Origin: Microcaldota archaeon
Lineage (GTDB): Archaea > Micrarchaeota > Micrarchaeia > CABMEP01
Assembly (NCBI GenBank): GCA_026413625.1
Contig: JAOAKO010000008.1
Span: 1 to 32,517 of the forward strand
DNA: 32,517 nucleotides
Direction: 5' to 3'
Shown here: positions 1 through 7,642 of the stretch, in pieces
Position numbering within the stretch: position 1 is the first letter of the stretch
Layout: the number at the start of each line of letters is the position of its first letter
The notes under the pieces: model-generated
The model's database searches: none
Seen by the model: only the letters and a program-made list of their open reading frames with translations
Told to the model about the DNA's origin: nothing
Program-made: the position numbers and the translations under genes

Positions 1-1
1 A

Positions 2-259
2 TATAGCATTCAAGTTAAAACAATAACAAAGAAACAAAATTATTGGCCGATTGGAAGAAAACCTGAAAATTCAAAATCACACTATTATATTTTCGTTCGT
101 GCTATAAGAAAAGATGTACCGGAGTTCTATATAGTTAAAAGTTCAAAGGTAATAAAGAATGCAGAAAGCAATAAATCATGGGGTCATGGCCAAATATACT
201 ATATAAAGAGAAATGCAATTGCAAAGGATAGAGAAAATTGGAAGCAGTTAGAAGGTTGA
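2..259 (+). CDS. C-terminal part of a probable PD-(D/E)xK-type protein, cut by left edge
   Basis: An open frame enters from the left edge and ends at TGA 257-259, giving 85 residues with no start in the window. It reads as real protein: it has IQVKT near the edge, then a tryptophan, YYIFV, a PEFYIV strand, a SSKV stretch and SWGHGQ. This order resembles a family of small nuclease-fold proteins in which QVK is the last part of the D/E-x-K catalytic motif and the strand carrying FYIV follows. The catalytic acids upstream lie outside the window, so activity cannot be judged. The gene converges on the AAA ATPase at 507-1715 and ends about 250 bases from it. It is likely accessory or defence-associated, but that is inference; the family call is moderate and the coding call good. 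Confidence 0.6.
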   Translation, partial: YSIQVKTITKKQNYWPIGRKPENSKSHYYIFVRAIRKDVPEFYIVKSSKVIKNAESNKSWGHGQIYYIKRNAIAKDRENWKQLEG

Positions 260-506
260 AAAGCTTTTTCGTCTCTAAAACGTCCGTATATGAGATTGAT
301 GGGTTTTACGTCGGTAGATGACGTTTTTGTGACGAATTTTTTTATATACTGAAATTTAGAATTCTATACCTGGCTAAGATATTAATGGATTTTCTAATAC
401 TTTTTGCTTAATTTTTTTATTGGAAACGACATGGCAGTTTATTTCTCATTTCCTGAATAATTTTTATTACTAATTATATCATGGAAATTCTAATACTATC
501 TAAGAA

Positions 507-1715
507 TTATTCAAAATGACTTAGGAATATATAGAACGGAAGCTTCATTGGGTCAGTGTTGATTATTTGGAATCCATCATATACAATATACTTTCTTTTA
601 TTTGCAAACTCTTTAAACTGCTCTATTCCTTTGCTTGGGCCACCGATCTCAAAAATTGTATCTCTCCATATGTAATCTGGTCCTGTTTTTAGATAAAATA
701 AATCATCAATATGCATAGCAAACATATCCTCTCTTGTCAACCCAACAATTCTTTCTTTTTCCCCTAGGATTTCAAGTATTGTCTGCCTTATTACTGGAGA
801 GGTAAACAAGTATTTTGGTTCCTTTCTAACCTTCCCCTTTCCACTGGAATAAGGATAAATTGACTTTATCACATTAGCTTTGATCAAATAATCTATCATT
901 TTAATAACAGTTCCCTTTCCCACACCAAGGTCACGAGAGATGGTTTCGTAACTGGTTCTATCTGAAAGTGCTAACAGATTTATTAAGGGTTTATACTTTT
1001 CAAGAATTGAGGAAGAGAAGGCAGCTGTTCCGCCTATGTCTTCATAGATTATTCTTTCCATTACGTCCAACAATGTTGATCTTGATCCCTCTATCAAATA
1101 AGGTAGATTCATTGTTTTATATTCATTTACCGCCCTTTCAATATCGCCTATTCTTTCCCTAGCGCTCATTTCTGTTTTCAGTGCTGCAGTTAATGGATCT
1201 TCGGAAAACGGATCAAAACGTTCAATTTCTTTTTGGTATCTCAATTTTAAAAATTCATTAAATGTCAAAGGTTTAAGATTTATAAACTCAGCTCTTCTTG
1301 CAAGGACTCTACGGGCCTCCTGCAAACCCACAGCTGAAGATCCTGTAATAACTATTTTTATTTTAGGATGCATATCAGACAATACTTTTAGTTCTTCTGC
1401 CCAATTCTTTAATTTTGTAATCTCATCTATAAATAGATATCCTTCGCTGAGTAAAAACTTAAGGACTGGTACTATATCTTTAATTGTAAATCCTGCCAGG
1501 CTTAAATGTTCACCATGGATAGCTAAAGCTTTATCTGATTCAAAATATTTTTGTGCTATAAGTGTAGTTTTTCCTGTACCCCTTAGACCATAAATTATTG
1601 TAATATCTGATCTTCCAATTTTATTGTATACATTTCTCTTAAGTGGGAATCGTTTTTCCGAAAGCATCTCTTCCATAAGGAATTTTTCTTCTTTTAAGAA
1701 ACTCAAAATATCCAT
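507..1715 (-). CDS. AAA ATPase, AAA_14/DUF4143 type, with winged-helix-like region
   Basis: This is a 402-residue P-loop ATPase of the large archaeal AAA_14/DUF4143 group. Walker A is GLRGTGKTT at about residues 43-51, Walker B is LFIDEI at 94-99, and a sensor-like ITGSS follows near 122. The middle (about 250-310) contains TSYETISRDLGVGKGT followed by a basic segment, which looks like a winged helix. The C-terminal part fits the DUF4143 nuclease-like domain typical of these proteins. Cellular role is not established for the group; members are abundant and variable in archaea and may be selfish or stress-related. ATG 1715 is supported by a TATA-like element (minus strand GTTAAAAAC, about 1737-1745) some 25 bases upstream, suggesting a leaderless message. 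An unusual dyad array lies directly above that element (see 1747-1876). The HTH raises the possibility of autoregulation; this is inference. Confidence 0.8.
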   Translation of the reverse strand: MDILSFLKEEKFLMEEMLSEKRFPLKRNVYNKIGRSDITIIYGLRGTGKTTLIAQKYFESDKALAIHGEHLSLAGFTIKDIVPVLKFLLSEGYLFIDEITKLKNWAEELKVLSDMHPKIKIVITGSSAVGLQEARRVLARRAEFINLKPLTFNEFLKLRYQKEIERFDPFSEDPLTAALKTEMSARERIGDIERAVNEYKTMNLPYLIEGSRSTLLDVMERIIYEDIGGTAAFSSSILEKYKPLINLLALSDRTSYETISRDLGVGKGTVIKMIDYLIKANVIKSIYPYSSGKGKVRKEPKYLFTSPVIRQTILEILGEKERIVGLTREDMFAMHIDDLFYLKTGPDYIWRDTIFEIGGPSKGIEQFKEFANKRKYIVYDGFQIINTDPMKLPFYIFLSHFE

Positions 1716-1735
1716 GAATTATAATAACAACAAAT

Positions 1736-1745
1736 GTTTTTAACT
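1736..1745 (-). promoter_or_regulatory. TATA-like promoter element of the AAA ATPase gene
   Basis: The minus strand reads GTTAAAAAC about 25 bases before ATG 1715, the spacing seen for most first genes of operons in this window. The dyad array begins immediately upstream, so a bound protein would touch the BRE/TATA region. Confidence 0.5.
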
Positions 1746-1746
1746 C

Positions 1747-1876
1747 TTTTGGTTGACCAAAAATAGGCAACTTTGGTCAACTAATTGACCAAAATAAAGA
1801 ATAATATTACAAATTTTCTATTTATAGTCAACATATTGACCAAAAATCATAATATTTGGTCAATGAATAGACCGAT
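1747..1876. promoter_or_regulatory. Operator-like array of TTGACCAAA / TTTGGTCAA half-sites
   Basis: Five exact 9-base half-sites occur in about 110 bases: TTGACCAAA at 1753-1761, 1785-1793 and 1836-1844, and its complement TTTGGTCAA at 1772-1780 and 1855-1863. They build dyads of the form TTTGGTCAA-N4-TTGACCAAA: perfect at 1772-1793, one arm degenerate at 1823-1844 (7 of 9) and at 1855-1876 (6 of 9). A further short palindrome with arms TTTTGGT and ACCAAAA around TG lies at 1747-1762. Read the other way, TTGACCAAA-N10-TTTGGTCAA occurs twice with identical spacing (1753-1780 and 1836-1863). Such repeated symmetric sites beside a promoter are typical for binding of a dimeric regulator. The only adjacent start is the AAA ATPase; the gene on the other side ends here. 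Confidence 0.75.
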
Positions 1877-1969
1877 ACTCTAAAAGTCATAATATCTAAT
1901 ATAAATAACAAAATTATATTAGAACTTCTAATATATTATTAAAATTATTACTTTCAACGGAGTAAAATT

Positions 1970-2362
1970 CTACCAGATTCCGCTTCTTGCCATGAAACAT
2001 GCATTTGCAGTATACCTAATTCCATATGCTTCTGCCTTCCTCATTGCATCTTCAGATTCAGAGCCTGGCTGAAACCAAATTTCCTTTACTCCTAGCTCTT
2101 TGCATTCCTCAACGATTTGTTCAGAAACTTCAGGTTTAACTACCAGCATGACCAAATCAGGCTTGATTTCCGATTTTATGAGCTCTTGAAGATTTCTGTA
2201 TATCTTATTTTCAAAAAGAACCCCATCTTTAGGATTTATTCCATAAACCCTATATTTGTTTGCAACTAAATCCCTGAATATTTTATAGCCGTATTTAGTC
2301 GGATCAGAAGAAACGCCGACCACTGCAATTATCTTGTTCTTATAGTCAATTGGCTTGAACAT
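1970..2362 (-). CDS. CoA-binding domain protein (YccU-like)
   Basis: A 130-residue stand-alone CoA-binding Rossmann domain. The N-terminus IIAVVGVSSDPTKYGYKI is the nucleotide-binding strand and glycine turn; GINPKDG, PDLVMLVVKP, IWFQPGSES and the closing NACFMA match the family order, including a late cysteine. The protein has the normal full length for this family. It is the same fold as the N-terminal domain of the ADP-forming acetyl-CoA synthetase alpha subunit encoded at 26303-27682. Members bind CoA and may be regulated by or involved in CoA thiol chemistry, but the physiological role is not settled. The gene is probably its own transcription unit: AT-rich TATA-like sequence lies near 2385-2392, about 25 bases above ATG 2362, suggesting a leaderless message. 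Confidence 0.85.
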   Translation of the reverse strand: MFKPIDYKNKIIAVVGVSSDPTKYGYKIFRDLVANKYRVYGINPKDGVLFENKIYRNLQELIKSEIKPDLVMLVVKPEVSEQIVEECKELGVKEIWFQPGSESEDAMRKAEAYGIRYTANACFMARSGIW

Positions 2363-2404
2363 AATTAACTATCTATAGAAAGTCTTTTATTTATTTTATC
2401 GTCA

Positions 2405-2426
2405 AACAATCGGCCGTTTAATTGTT
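2405..2426. other. Short inverted repeat downstream of gene 2470-2967
   Basis: AACAAT at 2405-2410 and ATTGTT at 2421-2426 form six-base arms around a 10-base loop that contains the self-complementary CGGCCG. It lies after the stop of the leftward operon and before the next leftward promoter. It may be a weak processing or termination structure; no clear T-run follows on the transcribed strand, so the role is uncertain. Confidence 0.25.
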
Positions 2427-2469
2427 CCAAAAAAGATTTGGATTTAAGAAACGTTTTTGTGACAGTTCT

Positions 2470-2967
2470 TCACTTTAAAAATGGAGGAGGCTCTAGTTTA
2501 TAATATAGTGTCTGGTTCGTCTCTATTTCCCAGATATAATGGTCTATTATTTTCTTTCTTACCTTATTTTCAATTGTATACAGAACAACCCCGCTTTTTT
2601 CGACGTCAAAAATAACCTTCCATCCATGCTTATGTGCATTACAAATAAAGCGCTCGCAGGAGATTACGGGAATTGAGCTCCTTACTCGCTTAAACAATTC
2701 AACCTTCATAAAATCTCTGATTGAAGGATGTATATCCGAAGCATAGTTTGAAATTATTGCAAGAGATATGTCGTATGACAACAAATCTCTGAATAGGCTG
2801 AACTTAAGATGGTGCTTTTTGTTGCTGAATTTTATCCATTCCAAAAGCTCGCTTGTAGTCCTTAGCTTTTCTAGCTTAGGTTCTTTTTTATTTATCATCT
2901 TGCTGAGCTTTACTGACTTCGCGATAATCAGATTTTTAGGATTATTTTTAAGATCCGAAATCGACAC
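2470..2967 (-). CDS. Unknown protein, paralogue of the protein at 7643-8095
   Basis: I do not recognise the family. The protein aligns along its first two thirds with the product of 7643-8095: both start SIS-x2-KNNP, share a basic helix with K-x2-KL, a later T-x-S-x-L, and the best match SLFRD(L/I)(L/I)S-x-D in the middle. It is soluble, with no signal or membrane segment, and looks mixed helical. The longest frame begins at a TTG at 2994, but GTG 2967 puts the N-terminus where the paralogue starts and has GGGTTGAGATC before it, so I use 2967 (165 residues). It follows E1 beta by about 40 bases with no promoter between, so it is likely the last gene of the RibB-E1 operon. No function is claimed. 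Confidence 0.65.
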   Translation of the reverse strand: MSISDLKNNPKNLIIAKSVKLSKMINKKEPKLEKLRTTSELLEWIKFSNKKHHLKFSLFRDLLSYDISLAIISNYASDIHPSIRDFMKVELFKRVRSSIPVISCERFICNAHKHGWKVIFDVEKSGVVLYTIENKVRKKIIDHYIWEIETNQTLYYKLEPPPFLK

Positions 2968-3010
2968 GATCTCAACCCAACAGAAATAAAGCAATTTCAG
3001 TATTTAATTC

Positions 3011-3931
3011 TTATTGTTTATAGGCATTTGAAATCGCATCCATGATCTTCTTTTCAGACAAAAGCACCTTTTCCTCCGACTCCTTCCCTGCAGGTATAAG
3101 CGCAGAATCAGCATGCAAGGTTTTTACATCTGCGTCTGCTTTGTTTATTATCTTTGAAGCTATGTAGCCGCTTACAAGGCCAGGTCCGTCTTCTATAATT
3201 AGAACTTTTCCGATTCTTCTCGCGGAAGATATTATTCGGTCCTCATCTAAGGGATTAAGAGACAGCAAATCAACAACCTCAATGTCCTTATCCTTTGCTA
3301 TGTCCAATATAATTGGCACTGTTCTTCCGTAACTTATTATTAAGAGCTTGTTTCCTTTTTTCTTGACTAACGATTTGCCAATAGGAATCATTCCATCCGC
3401 AAATTTGCATTCCTTTTTTTGCAGAACTCTATGTTCGATATATAACGTCGGCTTGTCGCTTCTTAATGCTGCCCGCATTATCTTGATGGCGTCCTCGGGC
3501 GTTGAAGGATACACGACATTTATATGCGGCATGAATATGTATTCTAGGTTTTGTGAGTGGGTGACCCCGTATCCAAGATGAGAGGAAAGAACGGCTCTAA
3601 ATATGACCGGCGAGCTCAGCTTATTGTCCGTGATATAGCTGGTCTTGGCAGTATGGTTTATTACTTGATCCGTAGCACAAAGAATAAAGTCAAAATATGA
3701 AAACTCAACGATGGGGCGTTTTCCCATCATGGCCATCCCGGTTGCTATTCCTACCGTAGCCGCCTCTGAAATCGGAGTGTTTATTACTCTTCCCTTGAAT
3801 TTAGCTGCCAGACCTCTATACAGCCCTCCGGATGCGCCCCACAATTCGACATCCTGCCCCAATATGCAGATATTCTTGTTTCTTTTCATTTCTTCTTCCA
3901 AAAGCATTCGCATCGCTTCGATGTAATTCAT
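3011..3931 (-). CDS. pdhB: 2-oxoacid (pyruvate-type) dehydrogenase E1 component, beta subunit
   Basis: A 306-residue E1 beta chain, slightly shorter than the usual 320-330. It carries the N-terminal pyrimidine-binding part with GQDVE, then NTPISEAATVGIATGMAM with the conserved glutamate that activates thiamine diphosphate, RPIVEF, and the loop GVTHSQNLE. The C-terminal transketolase domain contains KLLIISYGR and IEDG. With E1 alpha it would decarboxylate a 2-oxoacid and pass the acyl group to lipoyl E2. The start overlaps the E1 alpha stop by four bases (ATGA type), so the subunits are translationally coupled. No E2, E3, lipoyl ligase or ferredoxin oxidoreductase is in the window. The substrate (pyruvate, branched-chain or acetoin type) cannot be read from sequence alone, so the symbol is provisional. 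Confidence 0.85.
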   Translation of the reverse strand: MNYIEAMRMLLEEEMKRNKNICILGQDVELWGASGGLYRGLAAKFKGRVINTPISEAATVGIATGMAMMGKRPIVEFSYFDFILCATDQVINHTAKTSYITDNKLSSPVIFRAVLSSHLGYGVTHSQNLEYIFMPHINVVYPSTPEDAIKIMRAALRSDKPTLYIEHRVLQKKECKFADGMIPIGKSLVKKKGNKLLIISYGRTVPIILDIAKDKDIEVVDLLSLNPLDEDRIISSARRIGKVLIIEDGPGLVSGYIASKIINKADADVKTLHADSALIPAGKESEEKVLLSEKKIMDAISNAYKQ

Positions 3932-4845
3932 TTCTTCACCCTCTTCAGCAAGTAAGCAACGGCCTGGCTTATTTCATTCTCTGCGTCAGCTTTCAGTTTT
4001 TCCGCTTTCTCTTCCGAAATCAGCCTTCTGTTTATCAGATATCGCTCATATTTTTCAAGAGGATCGTTTCTCTGCGCTCCTTTCCTGTATTTCTCATCCA
4101 TATACGACATGTCCGGATCCTTTATTGAATGGCCGCAACTCCTATATGTAATCGCTTCTATGAAAAACGGCCTGCCTTTCCTTACTTTTGACAACGCATA
4201 GCGGGCAACCTTTCTCACTTCATTAATATCCGTTCCGTCGCACTTGACAGATTCTACTCCGTACGCCTCCTTCACTTTCTTTGAAATGTCAGTTACTGCA
4301 GAATGCTGTTTTATAGGGGTGCTTTGGGCAAAAAGATTGTTTTCGCAGACAAAAAGTATTTGAGCAGAATAGAGGGAAGCCATATTTAATGTTTCATGAA
4401 AAACGCCTTGCGTCGTGGCCCCGTCGCCAAGAAAAGTTATCACTACATTCTTTTTCTTTTCCTCTTTTAGCGCGAACGCAATCCCAGTTGAAATCGGGAG
4501 AGACGCGCCTACGATGCCGTTTGCCCCGTAGAAATTATCCTCTATAGACGAGAGATGCATTATTCCGGCCTTCCCTTTGTTATATCCTTCTTCCAATCCA
4601 AGCATTTCTGCAAGTATCCGCCTTGGCTCAAGGCCTTTAGCGATTGCAACATGATGGACCCTATGTCCGCAGGTGACGATGTCATCTTGCTTTGCCTCCG
4701 AAAGAATTCCGATTGGAATTGCCTCCTGTCCGGTTGAAAAATGGTCTGTCCCCCTGATTAAGCCTTCCTGGTGCAATTTCAAAACTGCTTTCTCCAGCTC
4801 CCTTATTGTATACATTTTTTTAAGCAAAGTCATTTCGTTTATCAT
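3928..4845 (-). CDS. pdhA: 2-oxoacid (pyruvate-type) dehydrogenase E1 component, alpha subunit
   Basis: A 305-residue E1 alpha chain. The thiamine diphosphate motif is visible as GDGATTQG (from about residue 140) with ENN about 28 residues later. GHRVHHVAIAKG, KGKAGIMHL and NGIVGASLPISTG match the family in order, and RSCGHSIKDPD near residue 235 is the conserved loop that carries phosphorylation sites in mitochondrial homologues. It forms the alpha2beta2 E1 with the next gene. The N-terminus is short compared with bacterial forms. ATG 4845 lies 26 bases inside the end of the RibB gene; a second ATG at 4833 would shorten the overlap. It is the second gene of the operon beginning at 5485. Confidence 0.87.
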   Translation of the reverse strand: MINEMTLLKKMYTIRELEKAVLKLHQEGLIRGTDHFSTGQEAIPIGILSEAKQDDIVTCGHRVHHVAIAKGLEPRRILAEMLGLEEGYNKGKAGIMHLSSIEDNFYGANGIVGASLPISTGIAFALKEEKKKNVVITFLGDGATTQGVFHETLNMASLYSAQILFVCENNLFAQSTPIKQHSAVTDISKKVKEAYGVESVKCDGTDINEVRKVARYALSKVRKGRPFFIEAITYRSCGHSIKDPDMSYMDEKYRKGAQRNDPLEKYERYLINRRLISEEKAEKLKADAENEISQAVAYLLKRVKK

Positions 4846-5485
4846 ATTTATTCATCCATTCTACCTTTATTTCTTCAGCCGATAACAAGGGGAGATCTTT
4901 AAGTACGTCATATCTCTTCAAATCTTTACTTTTTATTATTTTCCCCGTATGTGGATCCCTCAGGGTCGCGATTACAAATAAAGCATGTTCAACCTTAATC
5001 CCGGCAAGCATGGCTGCGGATATAAACAGTTCGGTGTGTCCCATCCTTTCATTAAGCAGCCCCTTTCTGCCTACAAAAAATTTGAGATGGCCCGGGACTA
5101 TTAATTTGGAACGCAGTTCTTTGTACTTTTTGTTCTTTGCTGTTTTGGCAAACTCCTTTATCAAAAGCAGTTTATCTTCGTCTCTTGAACCGGTAATGGC
5201 ATCTTTATGATCCAATAAAAGTGTAAGAGAAGAACGCTTCTTCTTAAACGGTAAGCGATCGTTTTCTATCAATTTATGGAGGTATGGAAGATTTATTTTT
5301 TCTGCAAACTGCATCGGCAGTACGACGCTGACATCGCTCGTTGCAAATTTTTTCATAAGGATTAATTTTTTCTTAGTTAATTTTTCAGCAAGTATTCCAA
5401 TGCTCAACTCGTCTTCATCGGCCTCATAAATCAATATCGGAATCCCTTTCTTAATTTTTTTCAATTCTGAAAGTGTTTTATTCAT
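4820..5485 (-). CDS. ribB: 3,4-dihydroxy-2-butanone 4-phosphate synthase homologue (RibB)
   Basis: The 221-residue protein matches RibB, which makes the four-carbon riboflavin precursor from ribulose 5-phosphate. Visible family features are LLLDHKDAITGS (about 90-100), RDEDKLLLIKEF, VPGHLKFFVGRKGL (130-143) and ERMGHTE (147-152). The N-terminal acidic loop is unusual: families have a pattern like REGExDL after the first strand, holding metal- and substrate-binding acids, but here the text is YEADEDELSIG (20-30), two residues shorter and with the pattern disturbed. The enzyme might be altered or specialised. Promoter: minus strand TTTTTAAT near 5511, about 25 bases above ATG 5485, leaderless. 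It heads the operon with E1 alpha, E1 beta and the unknown at 2470. No other riboflavin gene is here. Confidence 0.75.
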   Translation of the reverse strand: MNKTLSELKKIKKGIPILIYEADEDELSIGILAEKLTKKKLILMKKFATSDVSVVLPMQFAEKINLPYLHKLIENDRLPFKKKRSSLTLLLDHKDAITGSRDEDKLLLIKEFAKTAKNKKYKELRSKLIVPGHLKFFVGRKGLLNERMGHTELFISAAMLAGIKVEHALFVIATLRDPHTGKIIKSKDLKRYDVLKDLPLLSAEEIKVEWMNKYDKRNDFA

Positions 5486-5537
5486 GAAATTATTTTATAA
5501 AAAAAGTATTAAAAATAATTCGATTCGACTGAATAGG

Positions 5538-6476
5538 TTATTTGAATATCCAGCCGAGCAGTCCCTTTTCTTTCTTCTCCTTCTGCGCTATCTGCTGGAG
5601 CCTTTGCTGCTCCTGCTCCATAGTTTGGATTTGCTGCTGAATCATTGCTCTAGTTTCCTCGTCGCAATCGCACTTGTTGGCAAGCTGCTTTAAGTTCTGT
5701 ATTTTCTCAGAGTTTTGTCTTGTTGCATTTTCTATTTCTGCAGCTGCATTTTCATCTCCTCCGAAAAGGAATTTAAGAACAACGTTCCTTGTCTGTATTC
5801 TTTCCTCAGCGCGTATTGTCGATTTTACTGAATTGTTAAATTCTCTGGCGATCGCAGAGACATTCTTTCCTATTCCTCCTGTTAAATTCTCCATTTCAAG
5901 CAAAGCATGCACTGCTAACCTTACTCTATTTTGGTTTTCGTGAACAGTTCTTACTTCTGCTTTAACTTGCCTGATTTCCTCTGCTAAGCTGTCATTTATA
6001 GTTTGTATTTTTGACTTAACTCTAATTTTCAATTCTTCTCTCTCTTGGACGGTAAGCGGCGTTCCGAATCCGGATTCGTTTCTAAATTGACTTTGGTTTC
6101 TTATTATTTCTTGGATCCTTTCCCTTATTCGTGCGGCCATTTCATTAGAAATGTTGCATTCACCTTTGGAAATCCTCCACTCCTCGCATGTTGACCCATC
6201 TGGAAGGATGCATTTTCTATATCGGCTGCCGTTTTCATCGGTAATTATCTCTAGTTTTCCCCCCAATTCCGTGCATACTATAGATAGAAGATTTGACGCT
6301 CCAATTTGGTCTGATCTATTTCCAAGCTGAGAGACATAAGTCTGATAGGACTTTCTTATGTCTTCTGCGCTTGAATTGAGCTTTGTGGAGTATTGGCTTT
6401 GGGCCTGATTAGAAATATCGGCAAATACCAATCCAACGACCAATACAAGAAAGAATATGTTCAAGACTCTATTCAC
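5538..6476 (-). CDS. Secreted DUF333 protein with long coiled coil
   Basis: A 312-residue protein with an N-terminal hydrophobic signal or anchor (about 3-20, FFLVLVVGLVFADI). A DUF333 module follows at about 65-108: CTELGGKLEI, then KCILPDGSTCEEW and KGEC, with four cysteines in the family positions. Residues 110-310 are charged, helical and glutamine-rich with heptad-like patterns, ending in a short KGLLGWIFK tail. Several N-x-S/T sequons occur. DUF333 is found in small secreted proteins of bacteria and archaea; its function is unknown. The protein is probably outside the cell or on the surface. GTG 6476 is preferred because a GGGTGGT ribosome binding site lies just above it. It is a separate leftward gene with TATA-like sequence near 6494-6503. 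Confidence 0.75.
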   Translation of the reverse strand: MNRVLNIFFLVLVVGLVFADISNQAQSQYSTKLNSSAEDIRKSYQTYVSQLGNRSDQIGASNLLSIVCTELGGKLEIITDENGSRYRKCILPDGSTCEEWRISKGECNISNEMAARIRERIQEIIRNQSQFRNESGFGTPLTVQEREELKIRVKSKIQTINDSLAEEIRQVKAEVRTVHENQNRVRLAVHALLEMENLTGGIGKNVSAIAREFNNSVKSTIRAEERIQTRNVVLKFLFGGDENAAAEIENATRQNSEKIQNLKQLANKCDCDEETRAMIQQQIQTMEQEQQRLQQIAQKEKKEKGLLGWIFK

Positions 6477-6525
6477 AAGACCACCCTCACAACATAAATA
6501 TATAGATAGGCAAATTAATTTAAAT

Positions 6526-7041
6526 TTATTCGTTATTCTTTACTTCCAATCTAAGCGTATAAAATAAATTTTTAATGTTCTCTTTGCTTAGCCATTTCTC
6601 CGCCACTATATCTGGGAGATTTTTAGAATCAGGTCTAAACGTGTTTTCAAATCTGTGTTTAAAGTTGCTTAAGACCGCTATTTTAGGCGGAGCAAGCTCA
6701 TTCTTTAGGTATAAATCTTTTATTTCTTTTATATACTTAAACAAGAATTCCGGCTCGCATCTTTCTAAAACATTGTCGCATATGATGATCACATCAAAAT
6801 TTTTGATTGCACTTTTGTCAAGATCATTTATATTAGAAACTGCGGTCAAAGACAATGTCGGAAATGAGCTTTCCATTTCTTTCATTCTTCTTTTTTCGCT
6901 AAAAGAATTTGATATAAAGAGCGCCGAAATTTTTTCTTGCCTGTCTAATTTTTTAATCATAGGCTCCTCTTTGGGTTTGTTCCCTTTTTCTACCGGAGCA
7001 TTGTACCGATTCTGATTTTTATGAAGATCGCTAAATCTCAT
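6526..7041 (-). CDS. Receiver-like (CheY-fold) protein lacking the first acidic pair
   Basis: The 171-residue protein has a polar N-terminal tail (1-35) and then a likely response-regulator receiver fold. Strand 1 is ISALFIS, strand 3 is FDVIIICDN, strand 4 is KIAVLSN and strand 5 ends in WLSKENIKNLFYTL. The aspartate of IIICD fits the phospho-acceptor, the serine of VLSN fits the conserved T/S, and the lysine of LSKEN fits the conserved K before helix 5. The acidic pair at the end of strand 1 is missing (SNS), so Mg2+ binding is doubtful. There is no output domain. It is the last gene of a four-gene operon starting at 8353 and lies 8 bases from its upstream neighbour. The assignment rests on pattern reading only and could be a non-phosphorylated receiver-like fold. 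Confidence 0.5.
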   Translation of the reverse strand: MRFSDLHKNQNRYNAPVEKGNKPKEEPMIKKLDRQEKISALFISNSFSEKRRMKEMESSFPTLSLTAVSNINDLDKSAIKNFDVIIICDNVLERCEPEFLFKYIKEIKDLYLKNELAPPKIAVLSNFKHRFENTFRPDSKNLPDIVAEKWLSKENIKNLFYTLRLEVKNNE

Positions 7042-7049
7042 AAAACGAC

Positions 7050-7634
7050 CTAATTTTCATGTTTGTATTTTATCTTTTTAATCTGCCTATAAATGCCTTT
7101 TATTGCCTCCTTTTTATTTTTTGGAAGCATTTTCCTTATTATTCTGACGCGCTTGTTTAAATCCTTTAAATCGTCATACTTTAACATGTGGTTTGAGCGT
7201 TTTACAACTTTGTCCGAGGTATCTATGTACATCTTAAGCTCTTCAAATTTTAATATTTGGGACTTTTCCTTATAAATTATGCTAAGCGGCCCGTAATCGA
7301 TGACGGAATAAAAATCGACCCTCTCTCTGTCCATCCATCTCATGATCGCGCCTTTGCATTCATAGATGTTTTCCTGGCTTTTCTTTCTTCTCTTCCATAC
7401 CAGCCAAGATTTGTCTTCATATAAATCGGTGTACATGATCTCTTCAGGCTCAAGCAAATAAGATATTTCTTTATTTTTATAGTCGATTTCCATTACTGTT
7501 GCACTGATCTTGGAAAAATATAATACTCCATGATGCCTTTTGTCGATTATTTCTGCAATGGGCAAATCAAATTTAACACTAATATACTTCCAATACGCAT
7601 CGAAACCGACATTTGTTTTGATATTGTCAAACAA
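7050..7634 (-). CDS. Unknown protein, third gene of the 8353-6526 operon
   Basis: I do not recognise this 194-residue protein. It is soluble, with no signal peptide or membrane span. The first 130 residues look strand-rich, with repeated aromatic positions (FDAYWKYISVKFD, GVLYFSKI, SYLLEPEEIMYTDLY, SWLVWKRRKK, AIMRWMDRERVDFYSV), and the last 60 are a basic helical tail (NKRVRIIRKMLPKNKKEAI, IYRQIKKIKYK). A split beta domain with PilZ-like or SH3-like length is possible, but the RxxxR and D/NxSxxG motif of PilZ is not seen. It is tightly packed between the paralogue gene (8-base gap) and the receiver-like gene (8-base gap), so it is probably made with them and may act with them. Confidence 0.6.
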   Translation of the reverse strand: MFDNIKTNVGFDAYWKYISVKFDLPIAEIIDKRHHGVLYFSKISATVMEIDYKNKEISYLLEPEEIMYTDLYEDKSWLVWKRRKKSQENIYECKGAIMRWMDRERVDFYSVIDYGPLSIIYKEKSQILKFEELKMYIDTSDKVVKRSNHMLKYDDLKDLNKRVRIIRKMLPKNKKEAIKGIYRQIKKIKYKHEN

Positions 7635-7642
7635 GATTTCAC

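Noticed and set aside
321-2463. The 13-mer ACGTTTTTGTGAC occurs at 321-333 and 2451-2463, suggesting a direct repeat around an inserted segment.
   Set aside because: A few matches of this length are expected by chance in 32 kb of AT-rich sequence, the flanks do not match, and no mobile gene lies between.
7050-7634. PilZ (cyclic-di-GMP binding) domain in the unknown operon protein.
   Set aside because: The RxxxR and (D/N)xSxxG signature is absent.
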